Of a stretch of DNA of 64,000 bases, positions 27,001 to 34,690 are shown one piece after another (position 1 is the stretch's first letter; the number at the start of each line of letters is the position of its first letter). The translations under genes and the position numbers were made by a program. The notes under the pieces are model-generated. The model did not search any database and had not been told where the DNA came from. It worked only from the letters and a program-made list of their open reading frames with translations. This DNA comes from Zoroaster sp. YZ-2022 (lineage: Eukaryota; Echinodermata; Asteroidea; Forcipulatida; Zoroasteridae): contig CM055828.1 of the NCBI GenBank assembly GCA_029582265.1, forward strand, positions 31,183,263 to 31,247,262, given 5' to 3'.

Positions 27001-30000
27001 ACATGTATGCACACATGTGTTTCTAATCTGTGATATATGTACATGGCCAGGGACCCTCCCTGCATGCATGGAGCAATAAACAGTGTCCACTGACCCAAGC
27101 ACTGACCTTGCAATCACTACAACAAACATGGATGTACATGCACCATGGAAAGGCAAGTATGCCTAATAACCTCAATCCTCCAAAATCCTTCATTTTAGCA
27201 AAGAGCATGTAGCATGTAACCTCAATCCTTCAAAATCCTTGACTTTAGCAAAGAGGATTTTGGAGGATTTGGGAAGGTTAGGGTTAACGCAAAAACAATT
27301 TGTTTTTTGTTGTACACATTTTAATAAAATTATAAAAAGATTTCAAAGATATGTTTGATAAGGTTTATGCTGAACTTACATCTTTAGATTTTATTTTAAA
27401 TTACCAATATAATAAATATTGTGAGATTGTGACGTATTTCTGCTCTTATTTATTTATTTTTTCAGGGGACTTGAAACTTGTTGAAAAGCCTCAGCCGATG
27501 ACACTGGCCCCACACGATTTCTGCAACATCAAGGCTAATGTGAAAGTGGCATCCACTGAGAACGGGATCATCTTTGGCAACATTGGTAAGTGACAGAAGA
27601 GGAAGTTAAAAAAAAAAACTTAACCAGCCAACCCTAAGATGATGAAAAGTTCTGCCCCAAAACAGTTTTTGTTTCCCCTTTAGCCTAATGTGAAAATCAT
27701 GAAATCAACATGAGTTGGTATGATTATTGAGGTGGTTGTCAGTTTGAATTTGAAATTTGTTTTGAATTTTTTTCTTTGACCAACAAAAGATGGAATTATT
27801 ATTTCCGAGAAAGTTACAGGAGCTCTAGTTATTGATATTGTTATTTTTGTTTATTTCATTCTTCTAGTAAAGACAACAAAATAAACTTAAGAGTATAAAA
27901 CCAGAAATGAAACAAGTTATTGCCTGAAGCATAACCTAAAAACAGAATATAATATTTTATATATATCTGTCATTTGATTTTTGCTTTAACGCTTCTACTA
28001 TAGCTGCACTTTAGTGGGAAGTTGCTGTACAGGTCAAAATCAGTCAACTGCCTGTTTTGACTGTTGACCCAAATGTGCACACAGGGGCATTTTTGACTGG
28101 TTTTTCCTGTCATTTTGACCACCCTGAACAATACCAGACAATGCTTTTTACCAGTCCAAAACAGTCGACTCATTTTGACCTGTAAATGTACTTACTACAT
28201 GTAAGGTTTGACAGTGTTTGACTTTTAAGTGCACTAGATATACCTTGGCAAGTATATCAACATTTTGACTGATTTTGACCATTGTAGTCATGGGAGGGTT
28301 AACCCTCCTATTCTCAGTCCATTTTGCCAGTGGGTTGACAGACAAAACCCTTCATCTATCAGCTTTTGAAAGGTGGAATTATTGTTTGGAACATATGACT
28401 ATCAGGGATGCCAGTTTTCCGGCTATTGCCTGAATTCCGGCTTTTTCATATTTTTCCCAAATAAATCCGGCGTTCTGTCTTTCATCTGGCCGGGAAAAAA
28501 AATCACCTTTACAGATTACGTTAGTCTTGGTTATCAAGATGTTCTTACCTTTTCTTTTTTTATGCCATCGCGTAATACACTCGGACATTTCACCGGGGCA
28601 TTCGATAGTAGCAAGATAACGAGCAACGTCTTGAACTAAAACTAGCCCATATTGCTCTGCCATATTGGAAACAGTGCGTGTGGGTCTGTGTAGTGTGTGT
28701 GTGTTGTATACGGTGCGTTGTATACATGGTAATCGCAACGTGATCATAAAGATTGTGTTTCGCGGCCCACATTTTCTGAATTTTTGACTGATTTTACTGA
28801 CTGATTTTACTCAACTTGGCTACCGAAAGGTAGGAAGAGGTGTGGATCTGAAAAATTGGCTTTGGCTTGAATCAAAAGACAACAAGGGATTTTCTCTTTC
28901 CGTGTGCAAAAACATTCACTCTTCCTTTGCGGGAATTTTTTTCCGGCTCTGGAGCAAAGAGCTACTGGCATCCCTGGACTATGTTTAGTGTAGATGGATT
29001 CCCACACAAAACCACTACACAACACTGACAAGTACTTTTTACCTTTCAAGCCTTTCAAAGGGTTTTCAAACTATGCAAGGGTTAAACAGCATGGCATGAA
29101 AATGTAGATTTTACAGTGTTTCCGTTCCTGAAGTTGTGTCCAGCATCCAGTTTTTCTTTTCACCGGTTGATAAATTTTCTAAATGAATTTCTATCACATG
29201 ATTCTTCATCTTCCAGTGTATGATGTGTCTGGTGCTGTTAATGATCGTAACGTTGTCGTCCTGAATGACATTCATATCGACATTATGGACTACATCATCC
29301 CCGCAACGTGCACCGACCAAGAGTTCCGCAGCATGTGGGCGGAGTTTGAATGGGAAAATAAGGTACGGTGATGAATTATTCATGAGTGATTTATTGAATA
29401 CCAGTGTATTACCCAGCGCAACATGCCACCTTCTAACTTTGCTACCCAAGGATCTGAAAAAAATATCCTGTCTCTTAACCCCTTGCGTACGGTATTATTT
29501 TTACCGAATGAAGGTGGTTGCGGCCAACCTGTGGGGCCGGGGAGCACCGGGTCTCAAACCTGGCTGTGGACTTGTGCACAACTCCACTGTTCAGCCAAGT
29601 GTATAGACCGAACAATAAGCGGGCAAGCTAAACTGGGCATACCCTATTCATCGCACGTGAAGTCCCCACATAGAGTAATTGAAAGGCTGGTGAAATCTTA
29701 TGAAAAGGCTGTATTCAGAATTCTCTCGAAAGCCCAATCTATTATATAACACTCCATTTCAAGAACAATATGGTCCACCAAACTATCAGCTTTCTTGAAG
29801 ATTTCTATTCAAGGCGAATTCTCGGCAAATGCAGCTGGAAAATCAATTAATTCACCGGCCGCGGCTACTGCCGTCAACCGTACGCAAGGGGTTAACCAAC
29901 TCCACCTTTTTGATCAAATTATGGTACCTCAAACTAAGGTCAATTATTCCTACACATTCAATTTTGTCACACCGACAATCATTGGATAGACATCACTTTG

Positions 30001-31406
30001 TACTGAAAATACAATTTGATTTAACAAGTCAACAGATTTGAAGTGTCACTGAATGGGATTGCATAATTTTATTCACGGGATGTACCAAGGAATAGATCTT
30101 TCACACTGATATCAATTTGAAATATCGCAAAGAATTGCTAACCGTTCTTGGCTTGCAATGTGTTTCAACCATTCAGTTGCTAGTATGTATCGTCCCTGGC
30201 TGCTGATAAACGGAGAGAAACGCTGTTTCTTTTCTCTCAATATATTTTATGAAATCTCAGTATCTAGAAACATTACGATTGTTGCAGTGTTTGTGATTTT
30301 GATTCCAACTGACTTGACCTCAACTGACATTTGAATCAGTCTAGTAGCTGTGTGGTGTCTTCTGCCTCACGTGTCACTACTTTGCTCTGTTCAGGGCTAG
30401 GTAATGGTTAATCGGAGGCAATGCTTGGTAGCTTCATAGTCGGCTGTGATGTAGTCCAGCCATTTCTTTCTCTTTATTTTGAGGAATGATGCGCAAATCT
30501 TTTTCTTTTCTTTTTTTTGCCCATTCAGGTTACGGTCAACACCAACATCAGCGATCTGAATGAATATCTGAAACATGTTCTACGATCGACAAACATGCGC
30601 TGCTTGACTCCGGAGAAGGTAAGAATTCACACCACTCAAATTGTTTTCCTTACAATGTTTTAAACCACTAACTCCCTCTAACTCCCAGGAACCATCCCAA
30701 ATCCACCAAAATCCACCAACATGCCGTAAAAAAGTACCCCAATTGTTAGACTTTGATGGAATTGGTACAGTAGCAAATGCAAAGCATCCATGGCTTGGCT
30801 ATACACACAGTCCTGAATCCAACAAAAGCAACCAGTGGAGTTTGATGGATTTGGTACACATGGTTACATGATCTATTCGCTGGGCTATACTGTGGAGTAC
30901 TGAATCCACCAAAATCAGGCAAAACCAAGAGAAGGATTTGAGAGGATTGGGGGTAGTTTAGGATGACTTAAGACTTTGCATGGTGAAAAGTACAATAATG
31001 TTTTAGGTTTGCGATGAAACCATGAAAAATAAAAAAAATAGTAGGGTTGCAGTATTACTATGTGAAAGTAATGTCTCTTAAGTTATGGGTAGTTCTGAAA
31101 ACAACTTTTGGGTTAATTTGTTATTTCGATAATTCCCATTAATTTTCATTCATATCTCCACTCTTTTTATCTCTATTATTTCCCATACAGGCCATTTCAG
31201 GAGAGTGTGGTTTCATGGCAGCCAACCTGTACGCTCGTTCCATCTTTGGTGAGGACGCCCTCGCCAACGTAAGCATTGAGAAGTCGAGTACCTCCTCGCC
31301 TGAGATGCCAGTGTGCGGCCACATCCGGATCCGGGCCAAGAGCCAAGGAATGGCGCTAAGCCTAGGTGATAAGATCAACCTTAGCCAGAAGAAAGACAGG
31401 AAATAA
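38..31406 (+). CDS. COPB1: Coatomer subunit beta (beta-COP), 21 coding exons
   Basis: Beta-COP is a large subunit of the COPI coatomer, which coats Golgi-derived vesicles for Golgi-to-ER and intra-Golgi traffic after recruitment by ARF-GTP. Coding exons read by frame, GT-AG sites and homology: 38-128, 6906-7024, 7849-8129, 8662-8869, 9845-9982, 10302-10421, 10614-10721, 11893-12039, 12801-12946, 15072-15220, 15724-15832, 16492-16612, 17555-17626, 18317-18472, 18816-18905, 20184-20273, 21925-22069, 27466-27585, 29217-29362, 30529-30618, 31191-31406. All phases agree and the sum is 2862 nt, or 953 residues plus stop, the same length as human COPB1. Recognisable blocks include CYTLINV near the start, [87 protein letters not shown] and the end [16 protein letters not shown]. 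The adaptin-type HEAT solenoid covers about residues 1-530; the beta-COP appendage region follows from about 670. An acceptor-like CTAG at 17-20 suggests that a 5' UTR exon lies upstream of the window. The largest introns hold satellite arrays and a transposon. Identity is secure; single exon ends could be off by a codon. Confidence 0.97.
186..805. repeat. Satellite array, about ten 63-bp units
   Basis: Units repeat with a 63-bp period and few changes. Each begins AACCCTCCTACACATAGAGG and contains CACTGTAAACCACT and GTTGTACACATCC. Because 63 is 21 codons, all frames without a stop in one unit stay open, giving long but meaningless reading frames on both strands. Each unit begins with the same TTAACCCTCCTA that ends the TTAA MITEs elsewhere. 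In COPB1 intron 1. Confidence 0.95.
806..2791. other. Intron DNA between two satellite arrays
   Basis: COPB1 intron 1 sequence. The reading frames at 1291-1644 and 2104-2395 show no recognisable domain, and I see no splice-bounded exon. I can support no repeat structure apart from possible remnants near the array borders. Confidence 0.6.
2792..4530. repeat. Satellite array, 22 units of 79 bp
   Basis: Units of 79 bp start ATGTTACTATGTAGTATAGC and carry AGGAGCCACTTCCTACCATA and GGCTTGGAGTGGCCTGAATG. The first seven or so are almost identical; later ones share variants such as CACTGCC for CACTTCC and ATATCAATGG for ATAGCAATGG, showing local spread of mutations. The array stops 15 bases before GTAGGAGGGTTAA, an inverted copy of the MITE terminus found at 183. 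Confidence 0.95.
4930..5285 (-). repeat. tRNA-Leu-derived SINE, longest copy
   Basis: Read on the - strand, it starts with a tRNA-Leu-like head (box A around GGTCTAGCGCACTGAACTCA, box B GGTTCGAGCCCC), followed by a conserved body including CCTTGAGCAAGACACTTAAC and CACCCAGGGGTTAAATGGGT, and ends with a TTATTATTATTATT run at 4932-4950. It is inserted in the hAT-type element. Shorter or diverged relatives lie at 6387-6514 and 58460-58806. Confidence 0.75.
5897..5987. repeat. Perfect-grade hairpin, 35-bp arms
   Basis: Arms 5897-5931 and 5953-5987 are reverse complements over nearly their whole length (core GAATTCTGCGCCACGGCGC), separated by about 21 bases. It lies in the hAT-type element at 4770-6731 and is GC-rich relative to its surroundings. 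It could be the remains of a small foldback MITE. Confidence 0.7.
6387..6514 (-). repeat. tRNA-Leu(CAA)-derived SINE, 5' part only
   Basis: The - strand gives a nearly complete tRNA-Leu-like fold starting GTCGTGGCCGAGCGGTCTAG, with ACTCAAGTT in the anticodon position, a long variable arm and box B GGTTCGAGCCCC. It continues into the SINE body and stops after about 45 bases. The same family body in other copies shows it is a retroposon and not a functional tRNA gene. Confidence 0.7.
7171..7470. repeat. Three tandem units of about 100 bp
   Basis: Three copies begin at about 7171, 7271 and 7371, each with TAGCTATTTTGGGTAAGAAC and CCAAAATCCAACACCATGCA. The first is preceded by TTAACCCTAACCCC (7157-7170), the end motif of a TTAA MITE family also seen at 57986-58232; no matching right end is visible. 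Confidence 0.8.
8810..9463 (+). repeat. Minisatellite made of the 3' end of a COPB1 exon plus its donor site
   Basis: The last 60 bases of coding exon 4 (8810-8869) recur exactly or nearly so at 8944-9003, 9089-9148 and 9218-9277, with a shortened copy at 9422-9463. Each copy is followed by the same GTGGGTGTGG donor and a G-rich spacer of GGTATGGGTGT-type repeats. Only the first copy is continuous with the exon start at 8662. Copies have no plausible acceptor of their own. Confidence 0.9.
9602..9750 (-). mobile_element. CAGGCCT-ended MITE, copy 1
   Basis: Ends are CAGGCCTCAACCTTAAGG and the inverse TTAAGATCAAGGCCTG. The body matches 15839-15977 and 56736-56975 in opposite orientation, including GGCCAACTCGGAGGGGCA. 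No transposase. The terminal CAG is hAT-like, but no target duplication was seen. Confidence 0.65.
10465..10545. repeat. Short tandem repeat, 13-bp unit
   Basis: About six copies of GGGTCTTAAACAA in COPB1 intron 6, one with GGATC. Confidence 0.85.
11040..11880. other. Intron DNA with short repeat fragments
   Basis: Part of COPB1 intron 7. Near 11395-11440 there is GAAGACGAGCAGAGCATACT followed by CGAAACGTCGAG, a phrase often found at ends of animal retroelements; no reverse transcriptase is present. Two related segments with TTTCATAG.GCTGCTAA lie at 11603 and 11652. No gene is seen. Confidence 0.4.
13054..13505. repeat. 16-bp minisatellite, about 28 units
   Basis: Unit TTGCCCTGGTCTTCCG with 15-bp variants (TTCG, TTTG). 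It lies 108 bases after the donor of COPB1 exon 9. Reading frames through it on both strands are products of the repeat (for example [16 protein letters not shown] on the - strand) and not genes. Confidence 0.95.
13607..13892 (+). mobile_element. CAGGCCTGTGATTT-family MITE, copy 1
   Basis: Start CAGGCCTGTGATTT, end AAATCACACCCTTG, which are imperfect inverses. The body has TCTCCCTTTGCCTCAA, TTTCTTGTTTGTGGGGATGT and AAATTAAACATCCAGGAGGT. Three more copies in the window have the same orientation. hAT-like termini are an inference. Confidence 0.7.
14173..14653. mobile_element. TTAA-flanked MITE, CCCTAACC ends, intact copy
   Basis: Flanked by TTAA at 14169-14172 and 14654-14657. The ends are CCCTAACC and GGTTAGGG. 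The right end holds four tandem units of about 44 bp (14480-14650) containing GTAAGCAAATGGGCCTAGGG; the left end has two near-copies of a segment with AGTGAAGGATTTTG. It is the same family as the element interrupted at 22292-27283. It lies in COPB1 intron 9. Confidence 0.8.
14938..15030. repeat. TGTC microsatellite with GGGC interruptions
   Basis: Runs of (TGTC)n broken by GGGC and GGTG, ending about 40 bases before the acceptor of COPB1 exon 10 (15072). Confidence 0.9.
15839..15977 (+). mobile_element. CAGGCCT-ended MITE, copy 2
   Basis: Starts CAGGCCTTGAACTTAACC and ends AAAGTCGAGGCCTG. It begins within ten bases of the donor of COPB1 exon 11 (15832), so it nearly abuts the exon. Same family as 9602-9750. 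Confidence 0.65.
16907..17117. mobile_element. AGGGACAATA MITE, copy 1 (TTAA sites)
   Basis: TTAA flanks at 16903-16906 and 17118-17121. TIRs AGGGACAATACTGTCACGAT and inverse ATGATGATATTGTCCCT. The interior is also near-palindromic around GGCATGGAATCGG and CCGATTCCATG. No coding capacity. First of five copies. Confidence 0.85.
17160..17335 (+). repeat. tRNA-derived SINE of a second family
   Basis: Box A-like TAAGCTCGGTGGTTGAGAGG is followed by box B-like GGGTTTGAATCCC, then a short body ending GGGCAAAAAATAAAATC. The spacing fits a tRNA-type RNA polymerase III promoter. No perfect cloverleaf is evident, so it is better read as a SINE than a tRNA gene. It lies in COPB1 intron 12. Confidence 0.6.
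17786..18094. mobile_element. GGCCAAAAA MITE, copy 1
   Basis: Left end GGCCAAAAAAGAAAAGTCTC then TGGTTTCTGGTC; the right end is the inverse GACCAGAAACTGGA then TTTTTTTGCC. TTA precedes it. TTA sites with a GG terminus fit PIF/Harbinger MITEs (inference). Internal CAGCCAAAATTGCTGGATCG is shared with copy 2. Confidence 0.7.
19539..19863. mobile_element. TTAA MITE with CCCTCCTA ends
   Basis: TTAA at 19535-19538 and 19864-19867; ends CCCTCCTACGG and TATATAGGAGGG. The interior is rich in CTTTCAAAACC and its inverse, so the whole element can fold. Confidence 0.8.
20553..21140. mobile_element. TTAA MITE with CCCTTTCACTACC ends
   Basis: TTAA at 20549-20552 and 21141-21144; ends CCCTTTCACTACC and GGTAATGAAAGGG. 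A segment with ACCATTGGCGACTT is repeated twice near the left end. In COPB1 intron 16. Confidence 0.75.
21485..21784 (+). mobile_element. CAGGCCTGTGATTT-family MITE, copy 2
   Basis: Same ends and body as 13607-13892, with AGACCCAGGCCCGCTACCCA near the right end. In COPB1 intron 16, 140 bases before exon 17. Confidence 0.7.
22326..26779 (-). mobile_element. Zator-like DNA transposon, near-complete, 38-bp TIRs, TAA target duplication
   Basis: Both ends carry the same 38-bp terminal inverted repeat, starting GGGGCCGTCCAAAGTTTTCA, with two mismatches (22326-22363 and 26742-26779). The flanks are TAA on both sides (22323-22325 and 26780-26782). Removing the element and one TAA rebuilds an uninterrupted MITE sequence known from another copy at 14173, so the boundaries are firm. 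Inside, on the - strand, is a large transposase with an intron. The 3-bp target duplication plus a DD(44)E core of the ISAz013/TP36 type match the Zator superfamily by established description; PIF/Harbinger also uses 3-bp TWA sites, but the catalytic motifs here do not look like it. The element lies antisense in intron 17 of COPB1. The nearly identical TIRs suggest a fairly recent insertion. Class assignment is inference. Confidence 0.85.
22920..26431 (-). pseudogene. DDE transposase with two C2H2 zinc fingers, interrupted by two frameshifts (Zator-like)
   Basis: Exon 1 runs from an ATG at 26431 (another at 26437) to about 26116 and ends KPK before a GTGGGT donor. The intron is about 26115-25638, phase 0. 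Exon 2 runs 25637-22920 and begins [13 protein letters not shown]. Catalytic residues are visible at FSTDSK (near 24213), VTDGGPDW (near 23861) and [11 protein letters not shown] (near 23729), which gives DD(44)E. The last block resembles the PPGTSKWNPIEH region of ISAz013-family transposases. The C-terminus carries two C2H2 fingers, CPLC-x12-HTLHIH (about 23046-23125) and CPVC-x12-HQTNEKH (about 22955-23020), probably DNA binding. Two breaks are seen. A C-run of about twelve (26221-26232) shifts the frame within exon 1: coding sense continues in another frame with [20 protein letters not shown] doubled 4-base unit near 23672-23681 splits the C-terminal third from the core. Either could be slippage, mutation or assembly error, so the enzyme is probably inactive here. 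Confidence 0.8.
27990..28298. mobile_element. TTAA MITE with TTTTGAC-rich body
   Basis: Left TTAA at 27986-27989 followed by CGCTTCTACTATAG, a decayed CCCTCCTACTA end; right end ATGGGAGGG then TTAA (28299-28302), shared with the next element. The body has GTCAACTGCCTGTTTTGACT and recurs in part at 33603-33854. Confidence 0.65.
28303..29081. mobile_element. TTAA MITE abutting the previous one, interrupted
   Basis: TTAA at 28299-28302 is shared with the preceding element; ends CCCTCCTATTC and ATGCAAGGG before TTAA (29082-29085). Most of its length is the inserted CAGGGATGCC element at 28403-28978. Confidence 0.55.
28403..28978. mobile_element. CAGGGATGCCAG element, copy 1
   Basis: TIRs CAGGGATGCCAGTTTTCCGG and inverse TACTGGCATCCCTG. 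The 6-bp direct repeat GACTAT flanks it (28397-28402 and 28979-28984). No transposase. The terminus is hAT-like. Copy 2 is at 44810-45437. Confidence 0.75.
29479..29891. mobile_element. TTAA MITE with CCCCTTGCGTACGG ends
   Basis: TTAA at 29475-29478 and 29892-29895; TIRs CCCCTTGCGTACGG and CCGTACGCAAGGGG are perfect inverses over 14 bases. In COPB1 intron 19. Confidence 0.85.
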
Positions 31407-32478
31407 ATCGTCATCACCGCAAAGAATAACACGTATAATACTACATAATCCCGTGCTCACCTTTGTACAAGGTACAGTTATTTAAGCTAAAGATCAGATG
31501 CATAGCAGCTCAATGACAAAAATGGGTCACTGGTTCCAGCCTAGTGGGCAATGTATCCAAATTACTGGATCAAAACTCTAACATGATGATACAGTAAAAC
31601 TGATAAGTTACATGTTTGCAAGAAAATTGGTTTTGCTTGCTCTCATTTGAAGATTTCTTAAAGAACTTGGATTTGCTAGCACTCGTTTTTTAGACTTCTG
31701 CGCTGTCATATCTCTACTCTTCCTTCTCTGATAAACTTTATAAAAAAATATAAAAAAAATATTTAAAAAAATAAAAAAAAGAGACTTTACAGGGTTGACT
31801 CTAGGTCCCATTTCCTTCATTTTAAACAGCCATTCAATTAAATTTTAATGCTTGTAAAGTTTCAGAAACTTCGACTGCATCAATACAAAATTACAAATTC
31901 CAACCTTTGGACTAGAAAGATTTACAGTTGAGTGTAACTTCATTGAGCTGCTCAGCAGAAAACTTGACTGAAACATTTTTGTTTGGACCTCGGCTAAAAC
32001 TTGCTTCCCAAATATTTTCGCTTCAACTCTGTGAGATTACCATATTTTACTCATTAAATTTAAAAAAATCAGTAGTGCAATTATAGTTTAAAGACAGGAT
32101 AAACATATTATTTGATGTTATAGAAACTTGAACCCAAAAGAAATGCCCATTTTAAGGCTACTTTCAATTCAATGGATACAATGAGTGAATGTGCACAAGG
32201 TATGATATTTGTGAAAGCAATCAAGTGTGTTTTGAAAAGATGGTTGTCACATAACATACGAGCATTATGCGTGCACTTCATTTTGATTGACCAATAAGGA
32301 TGTGTACAAACATTCTGTGAAAAAGTGGCATTTGCGCATTCATACAATTTTCGTATTGCAAAATCGTCTGGATAAATGAGTTGCACATCTTTCTATGGGT
32401 TCTATATCTACCGCCCTCTTGTGACACAATTCCAGACAGTATGACAATTATTTTCATGTAGTTGTATTTAACGGTACA
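31407..32478 (+). other. COPB1 3' flank, probable 3' UTR
   Basis: Directly after the COPB1 stop. AATAAA occurs at 31402-31407 (overlapping the stop), about 31769-31774 in an A-rich run, and 33033-33038. I cannot tell which, if any, is used. No other gene is visible. Confidence 0.4.
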
Positions 32479-32907
32479 TATGTGACCATCCACCACAAAG
32501 GGGCTGTAAAGTCGAAAATTTCACATTTGGAGGTTCATATAATTTTGGAAAGAGTATATCATAAGGTTTAAAATGATACCAAACACAAATCATTTCTACA
32601 TTCCTACGCGAAGTTATGGTGTATCAAAGTCATTACACTAATTACTTACACTTTCCTATAAACTTACAGATAAACTTACAGACTGTACAGGTTTATGAAC
32701 TCATTGCCCGAAAGAAAACATGGATTTCATCATTTTTGAAATTGAATTTAATTCTGAAATTTTCAGAACTAAAGGAAAATATTTCAAACTTTTTATTTCA
32801 ACAAAAATACCAAAATGACCAACCGACTGATTTTTCATGCATTTCAAGCCGTACTGCTAAATCAACGTGTGCGACTTTACAGCCCGTTCGTGGTGGATGG
32901 TCACATA
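32479..32907. mobile_element. TATGTGACC MITE with long TIRs
   Basis: The left end TATGTGACCATCCACCAC continues to GGGCTGTAAAGTCG; the right end is the inverse, GACTTTACAGCCC to GTGGTGGATGGTCACATA. About 36 bp of imperfect TIR. No coding content. Confidence 0.8.
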
Positions 32908-33384
32908 TATGTTGTTGATGATTGTTAGTTAATAAGCTCTGTTTAACAAGCTCTAATATTAAGCCAGTCACATCATTTTTGCCAGTCACATCATTAAAAA
33001 TCATTTAATGTTCTTGTACGGCTATAAAAGTTAATAAATATGAAAAGTAATTGAAAATATGAAAAGTTTATTCTAAATAAGTAGTCTAGTACCATCAAAC
33101 AAGTTAAAAGCCATCGAGATATTTTAGATTCAGTCAAATTTTATCTAGTTTCACCGTGGTTAATATCAGCGGCCTTGAAAAGCAGTATTTATATTAAAAA
33201 ATAGCATTCTTTCCCGTACCCCAACAGTTTATTTTATTCAGTAAGAAAAGTCTGTTATGTGCAGTACATGGAAAAAATCAAATGTTAGTGGCAAAATGAT
33301 GAAATAATACAAGATAATGCTCATAGAAATAGAGTAAAGATTCTGTGTAATGTTTGGTTGAGTTTCTTTGTTGGTTTGGATTAA

Positions 33385-33854
33385 CCCTAACCTTCCCAAA
33401 TCCTTCAAAATCCTCTTTGCTAAAGTGAAGGATTTTGAAGGATTGAGGTTACATGCTACATGCTCTTTGCTAAAGTGAAGGATTTTGAAGGATTGAGGTT
33501 ACATGCTACATGCTCTTTGTTAAAGTGAAGGATTTTGGAGGATTGAGGTTATGAGGCATACTTGCCTTTCCATGGTACATGTACATTCATGTTTGTTGTA
33601 GTGACCAGTCAACTGCCTGTTTTGACTGTTGATCAAATGTGCACACAGGGGCATTTTTGACTGGTTTTTATTGTCATTTTGACCACCCTGAACAATATAA
33701 GACGATGCTTTTACCAGTCAAAAACGGTCAACTCATTTTGACCTGTAAATGTACTTACTACACGTAAGGTCTGACAGTGTTTGACTTTTAAGTGCACTAG
33801 ATATACCTTGGCAAGTATATCAACATTTTGACCCTTGTAGTAGTAGTAGGAGGG
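33385..33854. mobile_element. Chimeric TTAA MITE
   Basis: TTAA at 33381-33384 and 33855-33858. The left part to about 33602 matches the left half of the 14173-14653 family (CCCTAACCTT, CATGGTACATGTACATTCAT). The right part matches the right half of the 27990-28298 family (CAACTGCCTGTTTTGACTGT, ending AGTAGGAGGG). The joint lies near 33603. Confidence 0.75.
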
Positions 33855-34540
33855 TTAAAAAATGTGTGGACCAGTAAACAATACTTGTGGAATAGCTAAA
33901 AGTTAAACTTACTGTACTGGGCCGGCCGGCTCGTGAAAAAAAAAACATGTTACTAGTAAAAGTGTATTTCCTTTACAGGTCAAACCCTGAGCATGCCGTA
34001 CCACTATTCTTTTTAATATATTATTTTAATACCCTCTTGAGCAGCGCCCTCGATGTAATAAAATTATAGTAATAGTTTCTTCGTATATGATTGCACGTGT
34101 AACAATTAGCCCTACTATAATGATAAATAGTATTAGTTTAGATATCTTTATATCAAAATCACGTAGCGCAGTTGGTCAAGTGCTTATAATACAACTGTTA
34201 GGAGATCATTGCTTCACATCTAAACATACGAAGAAAGTATCTATGTGCTGTATGAGGGCGCCTTCTCACAAGGGTAGCAAAACTTCAAGAAAAAAGTTGG
34301 GAGCGGTATAAACAATGACCTGCGCTGATCATGATGGAGTAGGCGGGCACACTATATATGTTCCCTATGCACAAAAACCATAAACAATAAGATTTCAAAT
34401 CTAGAGTGCCTATTAAAGAGGGTATATTGTCACTAGCAGAGCAGGCTTGCGGCTTGACATTGAATCCCGAACTGATAGTTTTAAATGAACTCAGATGAAC
34501 CCAGTGCACGAGCACGCACTGGCCTACAGGGCGCGCCAGA

Positions 34541-34690
34541 TCCATTGGCGGATCCAGGGTGGGGGGGGGGGGGTGGCTAAGGGGGCTGTAGCACCCCCTA
34601 AAATCGTTTTTTTTAAAAAATTTAAAGGGAGAGGAAAAGAGAGAGGGGGAGGGAAGGGGAGAACGCACTCCCATTCCCACAGTGTGTGGG
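34541..34690. mobile_element. Fragment of the ATGGCGGATCC hAT-type family
   Basis: CCATTGGCGGATCCAGGGTG resembles the left end of the intact element at 59301, followed by a G-run, GCACCCCCTAAAATCG and a GA-rich tract. No right end is visible. Confidence 0.45.

Larger units (their letters stand above)
22292..27283. mobile_element. TTAA-flanked MITE split by the Zator-like element
   Basis: TTAA flanks lie at 22288-22291 and 27284-27287, with ends CCCTAAC and GTTAGGG. The interior outside 22326-26782 matches the copy at 14173-14653 in the opposite orientation, including the tandem 44-bp units (26780-26950) that hold CCCTAGGCCCATTTGCTTAC. This older element served as the landing site of the transposon. 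TTAA sites and a CCC terminus fit piggyBac-type mobilisation, which is inference. Confidence 0.8.
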
